The notes under the pieces are model-generated. The model worked only from the letters and a program-made list of their open reading frames with translations. It did no database searches and was not told where the DNA came from. A stretch of DNA of 64,000 bases from an uncultured Bacteroidota bacterium (GTDB lineage Bacteria > Bacteroidota > Bacteroidia > Bacteroidales > P3). Each line of letters opens with the position of its first letter. Position 1 is the stretch's first letter. The stretch spans positions 62,001 through 126,000 of the forward strand of contig CACYSB010000006.1 of NCBI GenBank assembly GCA_902777005.1, in the 5' to 3' direction. The position numbers and the translations under genes are program-made. This document shows, piece by piece, positions 51,184 to 60,322 of this stretch.

Positions 51184-52439
51184 GAGCCCTGCTACAGGGT
51201 AAGAGCATTCTCATCGCCGGCTACGGCCGCGAGGGCCGCAGCGCCGAGCGCCTCATCCAGCGCCTTGTGCCCGACGCACAGTACACCATCGCCACACAAG
51301 TCGAGAACGGAAAGTGGAGAACGGAGTGTGGAGAGTGGAGATCAGAATGGCCGTTCGATATGGTCATCAAGAGTCCGGGTATCCCTAATTTTCAATTTTC
51401 AATTCTCAATTCTCAATTGACAAGTCTCACAGACTTGTTCCTCCAGGTCTACGGCGATATTACCATCGGCGTCACGGGTACCAAGGGCAAGTCCACCACA
51501 GCCAGCCTCATCCACCACCTGCTGCCCGGCAGCATCCTCGCCGGCAACATCGGCATACCGTTGTTCGACATCCTCGACGACCTCCGCGAGGACAGTATAG
51601 TCGTGGCCGAGCTCAGCTGCCACCAGCTCGAAAATATCCACCGTGGCCCGCATATCGCAGTGCTCCTCAACCTCTTCCAGGAGCACCTCGATCACTACGA
51701 GAATTATCTCGGCTACAAGATGGCCAAGCTCCAGATAGCCCTCCGCCAGCAGGCCGATGACCATTTCTTCTATTGCACCGACAATGCCGAGCTCGCCGAC
51801 CTGGTCGCGCAGCATTCCGCAGACATTGCCTCCGTCGTGCACCCTTATTCCATCAATGATGTCTCCGTCGATGAGGACACGATCCTCGACGCTTGCCCAC
51901 TCGATGGCGAGCATAACCGCAGCAATGCCCTTGTGGCCTGCCGTGTGGCATCGCTTGTGACGCGTCAGCCACTTAAAACTTACAGCTTAAAACTTAAAAC
52001 CTTCCAAGGGTTGCATCACCGCATGGAGAAAATAGGCGTGTATAAAGGTATCACATGGTACGACGACAGCATCTCCACCATCCCTGCTGCCGCCATCGCC
52101 GCCGTACGCGCCCTCGGCCGTGTCGACACCCTCATCCTCGGCGGCTTCGACCGCGGCATCGACTACACACCCCTCGTCGACTTCCTGCAGCAAAACCCCA
52201 TGACTAACCTCGTCTTCGTCGGCGCCGCCGGAAGAAGAATTCATTCTCAATTCTCAATTCTCAATTCTCAATTCCTCATCGAAGACGACTACACCAAGAT
52301 TGTCCCTTGGTGCGCCGCACACACGCCGCAGGGTGGGGTAGTGCTCCTCTCGCCGGCAGCGGCCAGCTACGACGCCTTCAAGAACTTCGAACATCGCGGC
52401 GACTTCTTCCGCGAACAGATATTGAAACTTAATAATTAA
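51162..52439 (+). CDS. murD2: UDP-MurNAc-L-Ala--L-Glu ligase, with four inserted repeat tracts
   Basis: A 425-residue Mur ligase of the MurD type. The N-terminal Rossmann part holds ILIAGYGREGRSAERLI; the ATP loop is GVTGTKGKSTTASLIHHLL; the Mg/ligand site is VAELSCHQLENI with LNLFQEHLDHYENY; the C-terminal ligase domain has FQGLHHRMEKIGVYKG and DDSISTIPAA. Adjacency and overlap with murL identify it as the L-Glu-specific MurD2. Four low-complexity tracts (about residues 47-62, 75-86, 270-280 and 360-371) interrupt loops of the fold, all keeping the frame. Without them the protein would be about 375 residues. Confidence 0.88.
   Translation: MYREDQLRALLQGKSILIAGYGREGRSAERLIQRLVPDAQYTIATQVENGKWRTECGEWRSEWPFDMVIKSPGIPNFQFSILNSQLTSLTDLFLQVYGDITIGVTGTKGKSTTASLIHHLLPGSILAGNIGIPLFDILDDLREDSIVVAELSCHQLENIHRGPHIAVLLNLFQEHLDHYENYLGYKMAKLQIALRQQADDHFFYCTDNAELADLVAQHSADIASVVHPYSINDVSVDEDTILDACPLDGEHNRSNALVACRVASLVTRQPLKTYSLKLKTFQGLHHRMEKIGVYKGITWYDDSISTIPAAAIAAVRALGRVDTLILGGFDRGIDYTPLVDFLQQNPMTNLVFVGAAGRRIHSQFSILNSQFLIEDDYTKIVPWCAAHTPQGGVVLLSPAAASYDAFKNFEHRGDFFREQILKLNN
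51302..51350 (+). repeat. murD2 tract 1: AGTGGAGAACGGAGTGTGGAG type
   Basis: Iterated GTGGAGA/GGAGTGTGG units encoding NGKWRTECGEWRSEW. Similar GTGGGGAGTGTG units occur in the M20 amidohydrolase tract at 52686. Confidence 0.7.
51387..51420 (+). repeat. murD2 tract 2: CAATTTTCAATTCTC type
   Basis: Encodes NFQFSILNSQLTS. A 21-base stretch (AATTTTCAATTTTCAATTCT and one more base) is also in the M20 amidohydrolase gene at 52879-52899. Confidence 0.78.
51968..52001 (+). repeat. murD2 tract 3: CTTAAAACTTACAGC type
   Basis: Encodes LKTYSLKLKT. Bases 51968-51997 are identical to 56301-56330, the right arm of the intergenic palindrome before the GT39-like gene. Confidence 0.85.
52238..52274 (+). repeat. 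murD2 tract 4: CAATTCTCAATTCTC type
   Basis: Encodes IHSQFSILNSQF; same family as tract 2. Confidence 0.78.
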
Positions 52440-52443
52440 AACT

Positions 52444-52508
52444 CAATCAGATTGTAAAAGAGAATCTACGCAATAAATAATCTTTTATAATCTTTTACAA
52501 TCTGATTG
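52444..52508. repeat. Perfect 17-bp inverted repeat before the M20 amidohydrolase
   Basis: Arms CAATCAGATTGTAAAAG (52444-52460) and its complement (52492-52508), loop 31 bases that repeats AATCTTTTATAATCTTTTA. It is placed 10 bases before the start codon and would form a strong leader hairpin. Confidence 0.8.
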
Positions 52509-52518
52509 GAAAAAAAAT

Positions 52519-53679
52519 ATGATTGATTATAAAGAAATAAGGAGGACTCTCCACGAGCACCCGCAGACTGCCGGCAACGAGCAGTTTGCCCACGATACAA
52601 TAGTCAAGCACCTGCAAACGCTTCATCCAGACAAGGTCTACACCAACGTCGGCGGCTACGGCGTCATCGCCGTCTGGGAAAAAAGAGTGTGTAGTGGGGA
52701 GTGTGTTGTGGATAGCACACGTGGTCAAGTGCTACCCACTACCCACTATTCACTACCCACTATAGCTTTCCGCGCCGACATCGACGCCCTGCCCATAGGC
52801 CACCGCTGCGGCCACGACGGCCACACCACCATCCTCCTGCGTCTTGCCGAGCTGGTCGACGAGCAATTTTCAACTTTCAATTTTCAATTTTCAATTCTCC
52901 TCCTCTGGCAGCCCGCCGAGGAGACTGGCACCGGCTCGCGTGCCATCCTCGACAGCGGCATCCTGCAGCAGTATGACATCCGCGCCATCTATGGTCTGCA
53001 CAATCTGCCTGGCTACCCCCTCGGCACTGTGGTGCTCTGTCCGCACACTTTCGCCGCCGCTTCCACAGGTGTCGTCTACCGTCTCGACGGCCGCGAGACC
53101 CACGCCTCCACGCCCGAGCTTGGCGTCAACCCCGGCCTCGCCGTGGCCGAGATTATCAATAAGTTTAATGGATTTATGGATTTCCGCGAAGCGGGGAGAT
53201 TAAGTGATTTCCGCCAGTCCACGCTTATCTGCGTTCGTCTCGGGCAGCCCGCTTTCGGCACCTCCGCAGGGCACGCCGAGGTGATGTTCACCCTCCGCGC
53301 CTTCACCAACGACGCCATGGAGTGTCTGCTCACCGACGCCAACAATGCAGTGGATGAGATTGCCGCCCGCCACGGCCTCACCGTCACGCGCTCGCTCGTC
53401 GAGCCCTTCCGTGCAACGGAGAACAACCCCGTCTGCGTAAAAGCCATAGAAAAAGCGGCACATGATATGCCGCTTGATGTTGTCTATAAGGATATTCCCA
53501 ATCGCTGGAGCGAGGACTTCGCCGAGTATCTGCTCGAATTCCCGGGTGCCATGTTTGGCATCGGCTCCGGCGAGCAGCAGCCCGAGCTACATCATCCCGA
53601 CTACGACTTCCCCGACGCCCTCATCGAGCCCGCCGCCCAGCTGTTTTTCAACCTTTGCCGGTCTTCTTCTCCAGCTTGA
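52519..53679 (+). CDS. M20D-type amidohydrolase with three inserted tracts
   Basis: A 386-residue metallo-amidohydrolase. Conserved parts: FRADIDALPI, GHRCGHDGHTT (metal ligands), LLLWQPAEETGTGS (catalytic Glu pair), YGLHNLPGYPLGTV and GHAEVMFTLRAFT. The family includes N-acyl-amino-acid and hippurate hydrolases; the substrate is unknown. Three stretches do not belong to the family: residues about 56-82, 116-127 and 213-233 (see repeats). The last 32 bp overlap the 3' end of the convergent lipoprotein gene. Confidence 0.85.
   Translation: MIDYKEIRRTLHEHPQTAGNEQFAHDTIVKHLQTLHPDKVYTNVGGYGVIAVWEKRVCSGECVVDSTRGQVLPTTHYSLPTIAFRADIDALPIGHRCGHDGHTTILLRLAELVDEQFSTFNFQFSILLLWQPAEETGTGSRAILDSGILQQYDIRAIYGLHNLPGYPLGTVVLCPHTFAAASTGVVYRLDGRETHASTPELGVNPGLAVAEIINKFNGFMDFREAGRLSDFRQSTLICVRLGQPAFGTSAGHAEVMFTLRAFTNDAMECLLTDANNAVDEIAARHGLTVTRSLVEPFRATENNPVCVKAIEKAAHDMPLDVVYKDIPNRWSEDFAEYLLEFPGAMFGIGSGEQQPELHHPDYDFPDALIEPAAQLFFNLCRSSSPA
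52686..52764 (+). repeat. M20 amidohydrolase tract a: GTAGTGGGG / CCCACTAC palindrome
   Basis: Iterated AGTGTGTAGTGGGGAGTGTG units, then the complementary ACCCACTACCCACTATTCAC units, so the tract is an imperfect inverted repeat; it encodes about 27 residues without a stop. Confidence 0.72.
52865..52899 (+). repeat. M20 amidohydrolase tract b: TTTTCAACTTTCAATTTTC type
   Basis: Encodes FSTFNFQFSI; shares 21 bases with murD2 tract 2. Confidence 0.78.
53168..53215 (+). repeat. M20 amidohydrolase tract c: GATTTATGGATTTCCGC type
   Basis: GGATTTATGGATTTCCGC, then AAGTGATTTCCGC; includes CCGCGAAGCGG, a short palindrome. Encodes NGFMDFREAGRLSDFR. The least certain of the inserted tracts. Confidence 0.5.
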
Positions 53680-54247
53680 TGTAGTTGGGGAAGGGAATCT
53701 GCTGGTTGCCGACGCTGATGCTGGGCTTCACGCGCAGGCCCACCTTCGACGAGGTGCCATCCTTGGTGAAGCTGCTGGCGAAGTTCTTCAGTTTCTCCAC
53801 GCCCTCCTTCGAGAAGAGGTCGCCGAGGTCGGTGTTCACACCCAGAGGCACGGTGGTGGTGGCACTCGGCCTGATGGTGTAACGCTGTGAGTTGATTCCG
53901 TTTGCCATGTCTTTGCCGTCGATGGCCAGTATCCAGTCGAGGGCCGTCATGGCGGCTTGCGTCGTGGTGGGGTTCTTCACGTCGACGTTGACGTTCATGG
54001 CCAGCGGCACTTTCTTGGTCTGGTAGGCGGCCACGAGCTTCACCACGTCGGTGGCGCTGAGCTGCCCCTGCGTCAGGTTCTTCACGTTGACGCCAGCCAC
54101 GCTCACATTGTTGACGTTCTTCAGGTTGAATTCGCAGTTGCGCAGGTTGGCCACACTGGCGACGTCGCTTGCCAGCTGGTTAAATATGTCGCACGAACTG
54201 AACATCATAGCCCCTACGGCTATCAGGATAAGTGTTGTCTTTTTCAT
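53648..54247 (-). CDS. Lipoprotein of unknown function
   Basis: A 199-residue lipoprotein from the ATG at 54247 (TTLILIAVGAMMFSSC lipobox). Two similar beta-strand halves (NCEFNLKNVNNVSVAGVNVK; KVPLAMNVNVDVKNPTTTQA) recall LEA type 2-like beta-sandwich proteins. The -7 element ends only 4 bases before the ATG, so the transcript may be leaderless. It converges with and overlaps the M20 amidohydrolase gene by 32 bp. Confidence 0.7.
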   Translation of the reverse strand: MKKTTLILIAVGAMMFSSCDIFNQLASDVASVANLRNCEFNLKNVNNVSVAGVNVKNLTQGQLSATDVVKLVAAYQTKKVPLAMNVNVDVKNPTTTQAAMTALDWILAIDGKDMANGINSQRYTIRPSATTTVPLGVNTDLGDLFSKEGVEKLKNFASSFTKDGTSSKVGLRVKPSISVGNQQIPFPNYIKLEKKTGKG

Positions 54248-54251
54248 GCTG

Positions 54252-54259
54252 CAAAAATA
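54252..54259 (-). promoter_or_regulatory. -7 element directly at the lipoprotein start codon
   Basis: Minus strand TATTTTTG (54259-54252), 4 bases before the ATG at 54247. Confidence 0.5.
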
Positions 54260-54295
54260 CAAAAAAAAAGTATACCGTATATTTTTTTTGTTCCC

Positions 54296-54430
54296 CTCCC
54301 TCGCAGCTTCGTCTACCTCGGGCCGCAACCTCTCCGTATCCACTCCGACTGTTCAACGGTTGTTTACCGGTTGTTCAACGGTTACAAACCGGTAAACAAT
54401 CGGTAAACAACCGGTGAATAGATGAAGCAG
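54296..54430. repeat. Intergenic repeat of the CTCCG/TTTAACGG family
   Basis: CTCTCCGTATCCACTCCGAC, then GTTCAACGGTTGTTTACCGG units followed by the complementary AACCGGTAAACAATCGGTAA units; a long imperfect palindrome. It fills most of the 310-bp gap before glnS. Confidence 0.68.
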
Positions 54431-54473
54431 GTACGGACAGGCATCAATCCGGAGGGCTGTTGATAAAATTATT

Positions 54474-54504
54474 TTTGCCATTTTGTGGGAATTGTGTATC
54501 TTTG
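54474..54504 (+). promoter_or_regulatory. glnS promoter
   Basis: TTTG (54474-54477), 19 bases, TATCTTTG (54497-54504). Full consensus, 53 bases before the glnS start. Confidence 0.85.
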
Positions 54505-54557
54505 TAGATTGATTTTATATAATGTACAATATTTAAACTATAAGTATTCAGTTTGTT

Positions 54558-56246
<1,689 letters not shown>

Positions 56247-56259
56247 GCTGTGAGCTGTA

Positions 56260-56330
56260 AGCTGTAAGTTTTAAGTGGCTGCCGCAGCATGGACTGCGTA
56301 GCCACTTAAAACTTACAGCTTAAAACTTAA
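56260..56330. repeat. Perfect 21-bp palindrome of the CTTAAAACTTACAGC family
   Basis: Arms 56260-56280 and 56300-56320 are perfectly complementary (AGCTGTAAGTTTTAAGTGGC plus one base); each arm is itself iterated (GCTGTAAGCTGTAAG upstream, CAGCTTAAAACTTAA downstream). It lies between glnS and the GT39-like gene, ending 6 bases before the start codon. Confidence 0.85.
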
Positions 56331-56336
56331 TACTAA

Positions 56337-57719
56337 ATGAAATACTGGCCATACCTGTTCGTCGCCGGGCTGTTCGGGCTCTTCGCCTGCAACAACCTGC
56401 TGACGCGCGGTATGTTCATGGACGGCCTCATCTACACGTCGGTGGCCGACAACATGGCGCACGGCATCGGCTCGTTCTGGCATCCCACCTACACGGCGAC
56501 GCAGTTCCCCGACTTCTACGAGCACCCGCCACTGATGATGTGGCTGCTGAGCCTGTGGTTCAGGCTTTTCGGCTCCGGCATGATGGTGGCCAAAGCCTAC
56601 TCGGTGGCTGTGCTGCTGCTGACGGCGGCGCTGATGGTGGGGGTGTGGAAGCAGTTGGACTTCAAGACGGGCCTCGGATGGTTGCCGCTGCTGATGCTGA
56701 CGCTGATACCCGACGTGGCGCTGGCGGCGCACAACAACTACCTGGAGAGTACGATGACCGTGTTTGTGCTGGCCGCGGTGTGTCTGGTGCTGCGTAGCAC
56801 GACAACTCATCATTCATCATTCATCATTCATCATTTCCTTGCGGGACTGGTGCTCGCGGCGGCATTCCTGACCAAAGGGCCCACGGGGCTCTTCCCGCTG
56901 GCGCTGCCGGCGCTGCTGTGGCTCTTCGGCGAGCGCAAGGGCTTCGGGCAGGCCGCAGCGGGCACGCTGGCGATGGCCGCAGGACTGGCGGCACCGATGG
57001 CGCTGCTGTGGTTCTGTGTGCCCGACGCACAGGAGTTCCTGCGCAAATACTTTGAGAACCAGGTGATAGGTGGCAGCCAAGAGCAGATTAACAGCCGCAC
57101 GTTTATCATCTCCGCACTCTTCTCGCGCACTGCCGTGGTGCTGGCTATCGCCCTTGCTGCGGCCTTGTTTGGAATACTGAAAAAGAGTGCCCCTTGGAGG
57201 CCTACACGCGACAGCTGGCGGCGTTTCGGCCTGCTGTTCGCCCTTGTGCTCTGCGGCACGCTGCCGATGATGGTGAGCACCAAGCAGCGGGCGTTCTACC
57301 TGCTCACGGTGTTCCCATTAGTGGCGCTGGCAGTGGCGGCGCTGCTCGAGCCACTGGTGCGCCACTATGAGAAGCAGCTGCAACGCCCGGCGATGACCAT
57401 AGTCACCGTAGTGGTGCTGGTGGCGGCGGTGATTGCCAACGCCTTGCACTACGGCAAGCCCGGCCGCGACAAGGTGCTGCTCGCCGACATGGACGTCATT
57501 GCCCCCGCGCTGCAGGAAGGCGAGACGGTGACCATAACCCCCGACCTGGCCTCCAACAACAGTCTCCACGGCTACTGGTACTTCTACCACCACGTGACCC
57601 TCGACGCCAACGCTCAGCACCGCCACCTGCTGACAACCGAGGACAACATGGACAGCACCTACCGTGATATCCCCCTGCCGACAGAGCAGTATCACCTCTA
57701 CGAGCTACAGGCAGAATAA
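56337..57719 (+). CDS. ArnT/PMT-like (GT39-type) membrane glycosyltransferase
   Basis: A 460-residue protein with about ten membrane helices. The first periplasmic loop has FMDGLIYTSVADNMA with the expected acidic residue, and YEHPPLMMWLLSLWFRLFG is the typical PMT/ArnT motif with a conserved EHPP. The TKGPTGLFPLALPALLWL helix follows. Such enzymes transfer sugars from polyprenyl phosphate carriers onto lipid A, proteins or glycans. Residues about 156-167 (THHSSFIIHH) come from an inserted CATCATT tract in the loop between helices. No partner gene is adjacent. Confidence 0.85.
   Translation: MKYWPYLFVAGLFGLFACNNLLTRGMFMDGLIYTSVADNMAHGIGSFWHPTYTATQFPDFYEHPPLMMWLLSLWFRLFGSGMMVAKAYSVAVLLLTAALMVGVWKQLDFKTGLGWLPLLMLTLIPDVALAAHNNYLESTMTVFVLAAVCLVLRSTTTHHSSFIIHHFLAGLVLAAAFLTKGPTGLFPLALPALLWLFGERKGFGQAAAGTLAMAAGLAAPMALLWFCVPDAQEFLRKYFENQVIGGSQEQINSRTFIISALFSRTAVVLAIALAAALFGILKKSAPWRPTRDSWRRFGLLFALVLCGTLPMMVSTKQRAFYLLTVFPLVALAVAALLEPLVRHYEKQLQRPAMTIVTVVVLVAAVIANALHYGKPGRDKVLLADMDVIAPALQEGETVTITPDLASNNSLHGYWYFYHHVTLDANAQHRHLLTTEDNMDSTYRDIPLPTEQYHLYELQAE
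56804..56836 (+). repeat. In-frame TCATCATTCATCATT tract inside the GT39-like gene
   Basis: Four units of CATCATT; the translation is THHSSFIIHH. AT-rich in a GC-rich gene. Confidence 0.75.
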
Positions 57720-57743
57720 TTTTTCCAATTAAAATAATGTTCG

Positions 57744-57751
57744 TATCTTTG
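57744..57751 (+). promoter_or_regulatory. -7 element before the structured RNA
   Basis: TATCTTTG, fitting TAnnTTTG; transcription would start near 57758. No TTTG at the usual -33 distance. Confidence 0.65.
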
Positions 57752-57757
57752 CAGTCG

Positions 57758-58060
57758 AAAATAAAACCAAAACAATGAGATAAAGACAGAATAGACAACA
57801 TAGACATATATTGAGCTGAACGCTCTTGTTCTCACTTGGGAAGTCCGGAAAACTTAACCGCTACGAGAAGAAGATGCGAATAGTTCACGCGCAGGGGCGT
57901 GAAATTTCGTAGACTTATTTGTAGCATGGCAATTCCGGACGCCACCAAGTAAATAAGGCAGTTTTGACGAAAGAATCACGCCTTTCTTCATGCCCCTTAT
58001 TTTCCCAACAACAGCTTCCTGCTCAAAAGAAAACCAAGCAGGGGTGCCGAAAACTGCATC
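57758..58060 (+). ncRNA. Candidate structured RNA (leader or independent)
   Basis: The 372 bp between 57719 and 58092 contain no good gene but nested pairing. Outer: ACTTGG (57834-57839) with CCAAGT (57945-57950) and GTCCGGAA (57843-57850) with TTCCGGAC (57933-57940). Middle: CTACGA (57861-57866) with TCGTAG (57907-57912). Inner: perfect hairpin TTCACGC/GCGTGAA (57884-57890 with 57897-57903). A second domain uses GCAGTTTT (57959-57966) with AAAACTGC (58050-58057), AATAAGG with a CCTTATT, and CCTGCT with AGCAGG. It is preceded by a -7 element. No Rfam family was recognised. It may be a leader controlling the next gene or a separate RNA. Confidence 0.55.
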
Positions 58061-58091
58061 ATAGAGTAGGCGGAGAAAAAACAATAAGGTT

Positions 58092-58745
58092 ATGGGCAGT
58101 ATTAACTTTGAACCATGGGTGGGCAAAAACTACTCCAGAAGGTATCATGACAAGAAAATCCTCGTGCTCGGCGAAAGTCATTATTGTGACAAAGAGCTTG
58201 CCAAGGGAGGACGATGCTATCCATCATGCAAAAAAGAACAGATGGATAAAGCATGTTTTTCGCAAACACATGATGTTGTACATGAAGCCGTGTATGAATA
58301 TAACGGTCAGCAGTATCTAAGGTGTTTCGTTACTCTGGAACGTGCTGTGACAGGGAAAGAGCTGTCGCAACAGGAACGTGAGGATTTTTGGCAAAGTGTA
58401 ATATTCTACAACTACATTCAGTATGCATTGCCAGGCCCTGGACAATCACCTAATAACGAGTATTGGGGTAAATCCGAAAAGGCATTCGTGGAAATGTTGG
58501 AATATTATATGCCTGATTATATCATCGTATGGGGCGCACGTTTGTACAATGGGCTGCCTGACCTTGGAGGCCACGCATTAAAGCTAAATGTGTCTGATGA
58601 ATATACAGCTGATGTTTGGGTTTATCCCATTCATGGTAAGAATATTCCTGCACTAAAAATCTATCACCCAAGCATGCCAAGAGGTAAAAACTGGCACTTT
58701 TGGCACGAAGTGATTGCAAAGTTTTTAGAGACACCCTTGTTTTAA
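58092..58745 (+). CDS. Possible UDG-superfamily protein
   Basis: A 217-residue soluble protein. KILVLGESHYCD near residue 22 resembles motif 1 of uracil-DNA-glycosylase-like folds (hydrophobic strand, GE/GQ), the middle VIFYNYIQYALPGPGQSP fits the aromatic substrate-binding loop, DYIIVWGARLYNGLP the central strand, and LKIYHPSMPRGKN motif 2 (HPS). The order and spacing fit the superfamily, but the catalytic Asp/Asn of classical UDG is not evident. The codon use is AT-rich. It follows the structured RNA candidate. Confidence 0.5.
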   Translation: MGSINFEPWVGKNYSRRYHDKKILVLGESHYCDKELAKGGRCYPSCKKEQMDKACFSQTHDVVHEAVYEYNGQQYLRCFVTLERAVTGKELSQQEREDFWQSVIFYNYIQYALPGPGQSPNNEYWGKSEKAFVEMLEYYMPDYIIVWGARLYNGLPDLGGHALKLNVSDEYTADVWVYPIHGKNIPALKIYHPSMPRGKNWHFWHEVIAKFLETPLF

Positions 58746-58816
58746 TAAAATAATGTCGTATAATTAAACGAATAATAAAGGAAATACCCTGTTATTAATA
58801 AAATAAATGAAACAAT

Positions 58817-60322
58817 ATGAAATACATAAAAAATACAGCAGCCATGTTGTTGCTGATGACATTCTCTTTTGATACATTAGCCCAAATAAAAATTGTTGGA
58901 AATGATTATTCAGGTAGTTTGACAGCATCCAAGAACTATTATGACCGAGATGTGGATTTTGAGCGTTATTTCCCGAAAATATCACCCAAGGACAATTTAG
59001 ATATAGAATTTGATTTGGTTGCGGGAACCTATGCGAAAAATATGACGGGTGATACATTATATTTGATTCGAGATATCTATCTAAATAATGATATGGAAGC
59101 TTTTGCCGTAGATGGAAATGGTACGGTTTACCCCCAAAAAACTGAGGAATGCCCTTACTCTCGTAGAAGCGGTAAATGTCCATGGAAAATGCCTGCTGGA
59201 TATTACATAATAGAAGGCTATGTTTTTGGTTCAGATGAGAGAAATAAGATTCGTTCATCTTACGGTTTGAATTCAGTAGACAATCTAATGATGAATGATT
59301 GTTCATCTGGATTAACTACAAAAAATCTAAAAAAGGAAATTTTAACAAATGAATACCTTACAAATAATGAGGTACTATCTTATATCCGTTATATTGTATT
59401 AAAACCAAGTGAAGATACAAACATGGTTTATTATCTTACGCCACATCATGTTGATTGTCGAGGAGCAAAAAATGAATCAACGAGTTATAGAACTGAACCT
59501 GAGAATGATAATATACAATGGGGTTATAATATGAAGAGTATATACTTTGAAAATATGTTTTTCTCACTTCGGTTTTATAACAATGTTAGGCAGTTTGTAG
59601 GGAAAGAAGTTACATTATTTGAAGTAGATGACGAGTATGATGGTAAATATTTTTGGTTTATTAATCAAAATACAACAAAGAGTTATATTGTAAAAGATGC
59701 AATTACCAATGATCCTATTAAACTGCTGGATTCCAAGTATACTTGTAAGGATGTTTTTTTTCGCGTAAATAATCGCGAAACATTTTATGGATTATATAAA
59801 GAAGGGAAATTATATATTGTTTTGGATGGAGAAAAGACGGGTTCATTTGCTTTTGAAATTTGTAGAATAAACTGGGTGCGATGTTGGAGTGACTTTAGGA
59901 AAGAAAACCCCAAGTCCAAAGATATTCCGTATCTTTGGACTAAATACGAACATGATTATATTAATCCCATGATTATAGAAAATAATAAAGTTCCATTATT
60001 ATTGAAGCGTGAAAAAATTGCCAAAGCACAAAGAGAAAAGGAAGAACGGCAAAGAGAGGCTTCATATGAACGAGAAAAGATGCAAGAAGAGGCTGAGTTT
60101 GTAAACAGAATGACTGCTAAATATGGTGCAAAATATGGAGAACTCGTTGGAAAAAAACAAGTGGCTATAGGTATGTCTAAAGAAATGTGTCGCGACGCTT
60201 GGGGCAGACCGATGAATACCTACCGCACTACAACGAAGTACGGACAAAGTGAAGTATGGTGCTACGACTATAAGACAAGAGTCTATTTTTATAATGAGAA
60301 AGTGGTGCAGATTGACGACTAA
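58817..60322 (+). CDS. Exported protein with C-terminal SmpA/OmlA-like segment
   Basis: A 501-residue exported protein (signal peptide AAMLLLMTFSFDTLA, cleavage before Gln). Residues 25-385 have no known domain, with several Cys (ECPYSRRSGKCPW, NDCSS) suggesting disulfides. Residues 395-440 are a charged coiled coil (REKIAKAQREKEERQREASY). Residues 455-500 (KKQVAIGMSKEMCRDAWGRP, then WCYDYKTRVYFYNEKVVQID) resemble the SmpA/BamE-type fold (IxxGMSxexvxxxxGxP). AT-rich codon use like the upstream gene. Confidence 0.65.
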   Translation: MKYIKNTAAMLLLMTFSFDTLAQIKIVGNDYSGSLTASKNYYDRDVDFERYFPKISPKDNLDIEFDLVAGTYAKNMTGDTLYLIRDIYLNNDMEAFAVDGNGTVYPQKTEECPYSRRSGKCPWKMPAGYYIIEGYVFGSDERNKIRSSYGLNSVDNLMMNDCSSGLTTKNLKKEILTNEYLTNNEVLSYIRYIVLKPSEDTNMVYYLTPHHVDCRGAKNESTSYRTEPENDNIQWGYNMKSIYFENMFFSLRFYNNVRQFVGKEVTLFEVDDEYDGKYFWFINQNTTKSYIVKDAITNDPIKLLDSKYTCKDVFFRVNNRETFYGLYKEGKLYIVLDGEKTGSFAFEICRINWVRCWSDFRKENPKSKDIPYLWTKYEHDYINPMIIENNKVPLLLKREKIAKAQREKEERQREASYEREKMQEEAEFVNRMTAKYGAKYGELVGKKQVAIGMSKEMCRDAWGRPMNTYRTTTKYGQSEVWCYDYKTRVYFYNEKVVQIDD

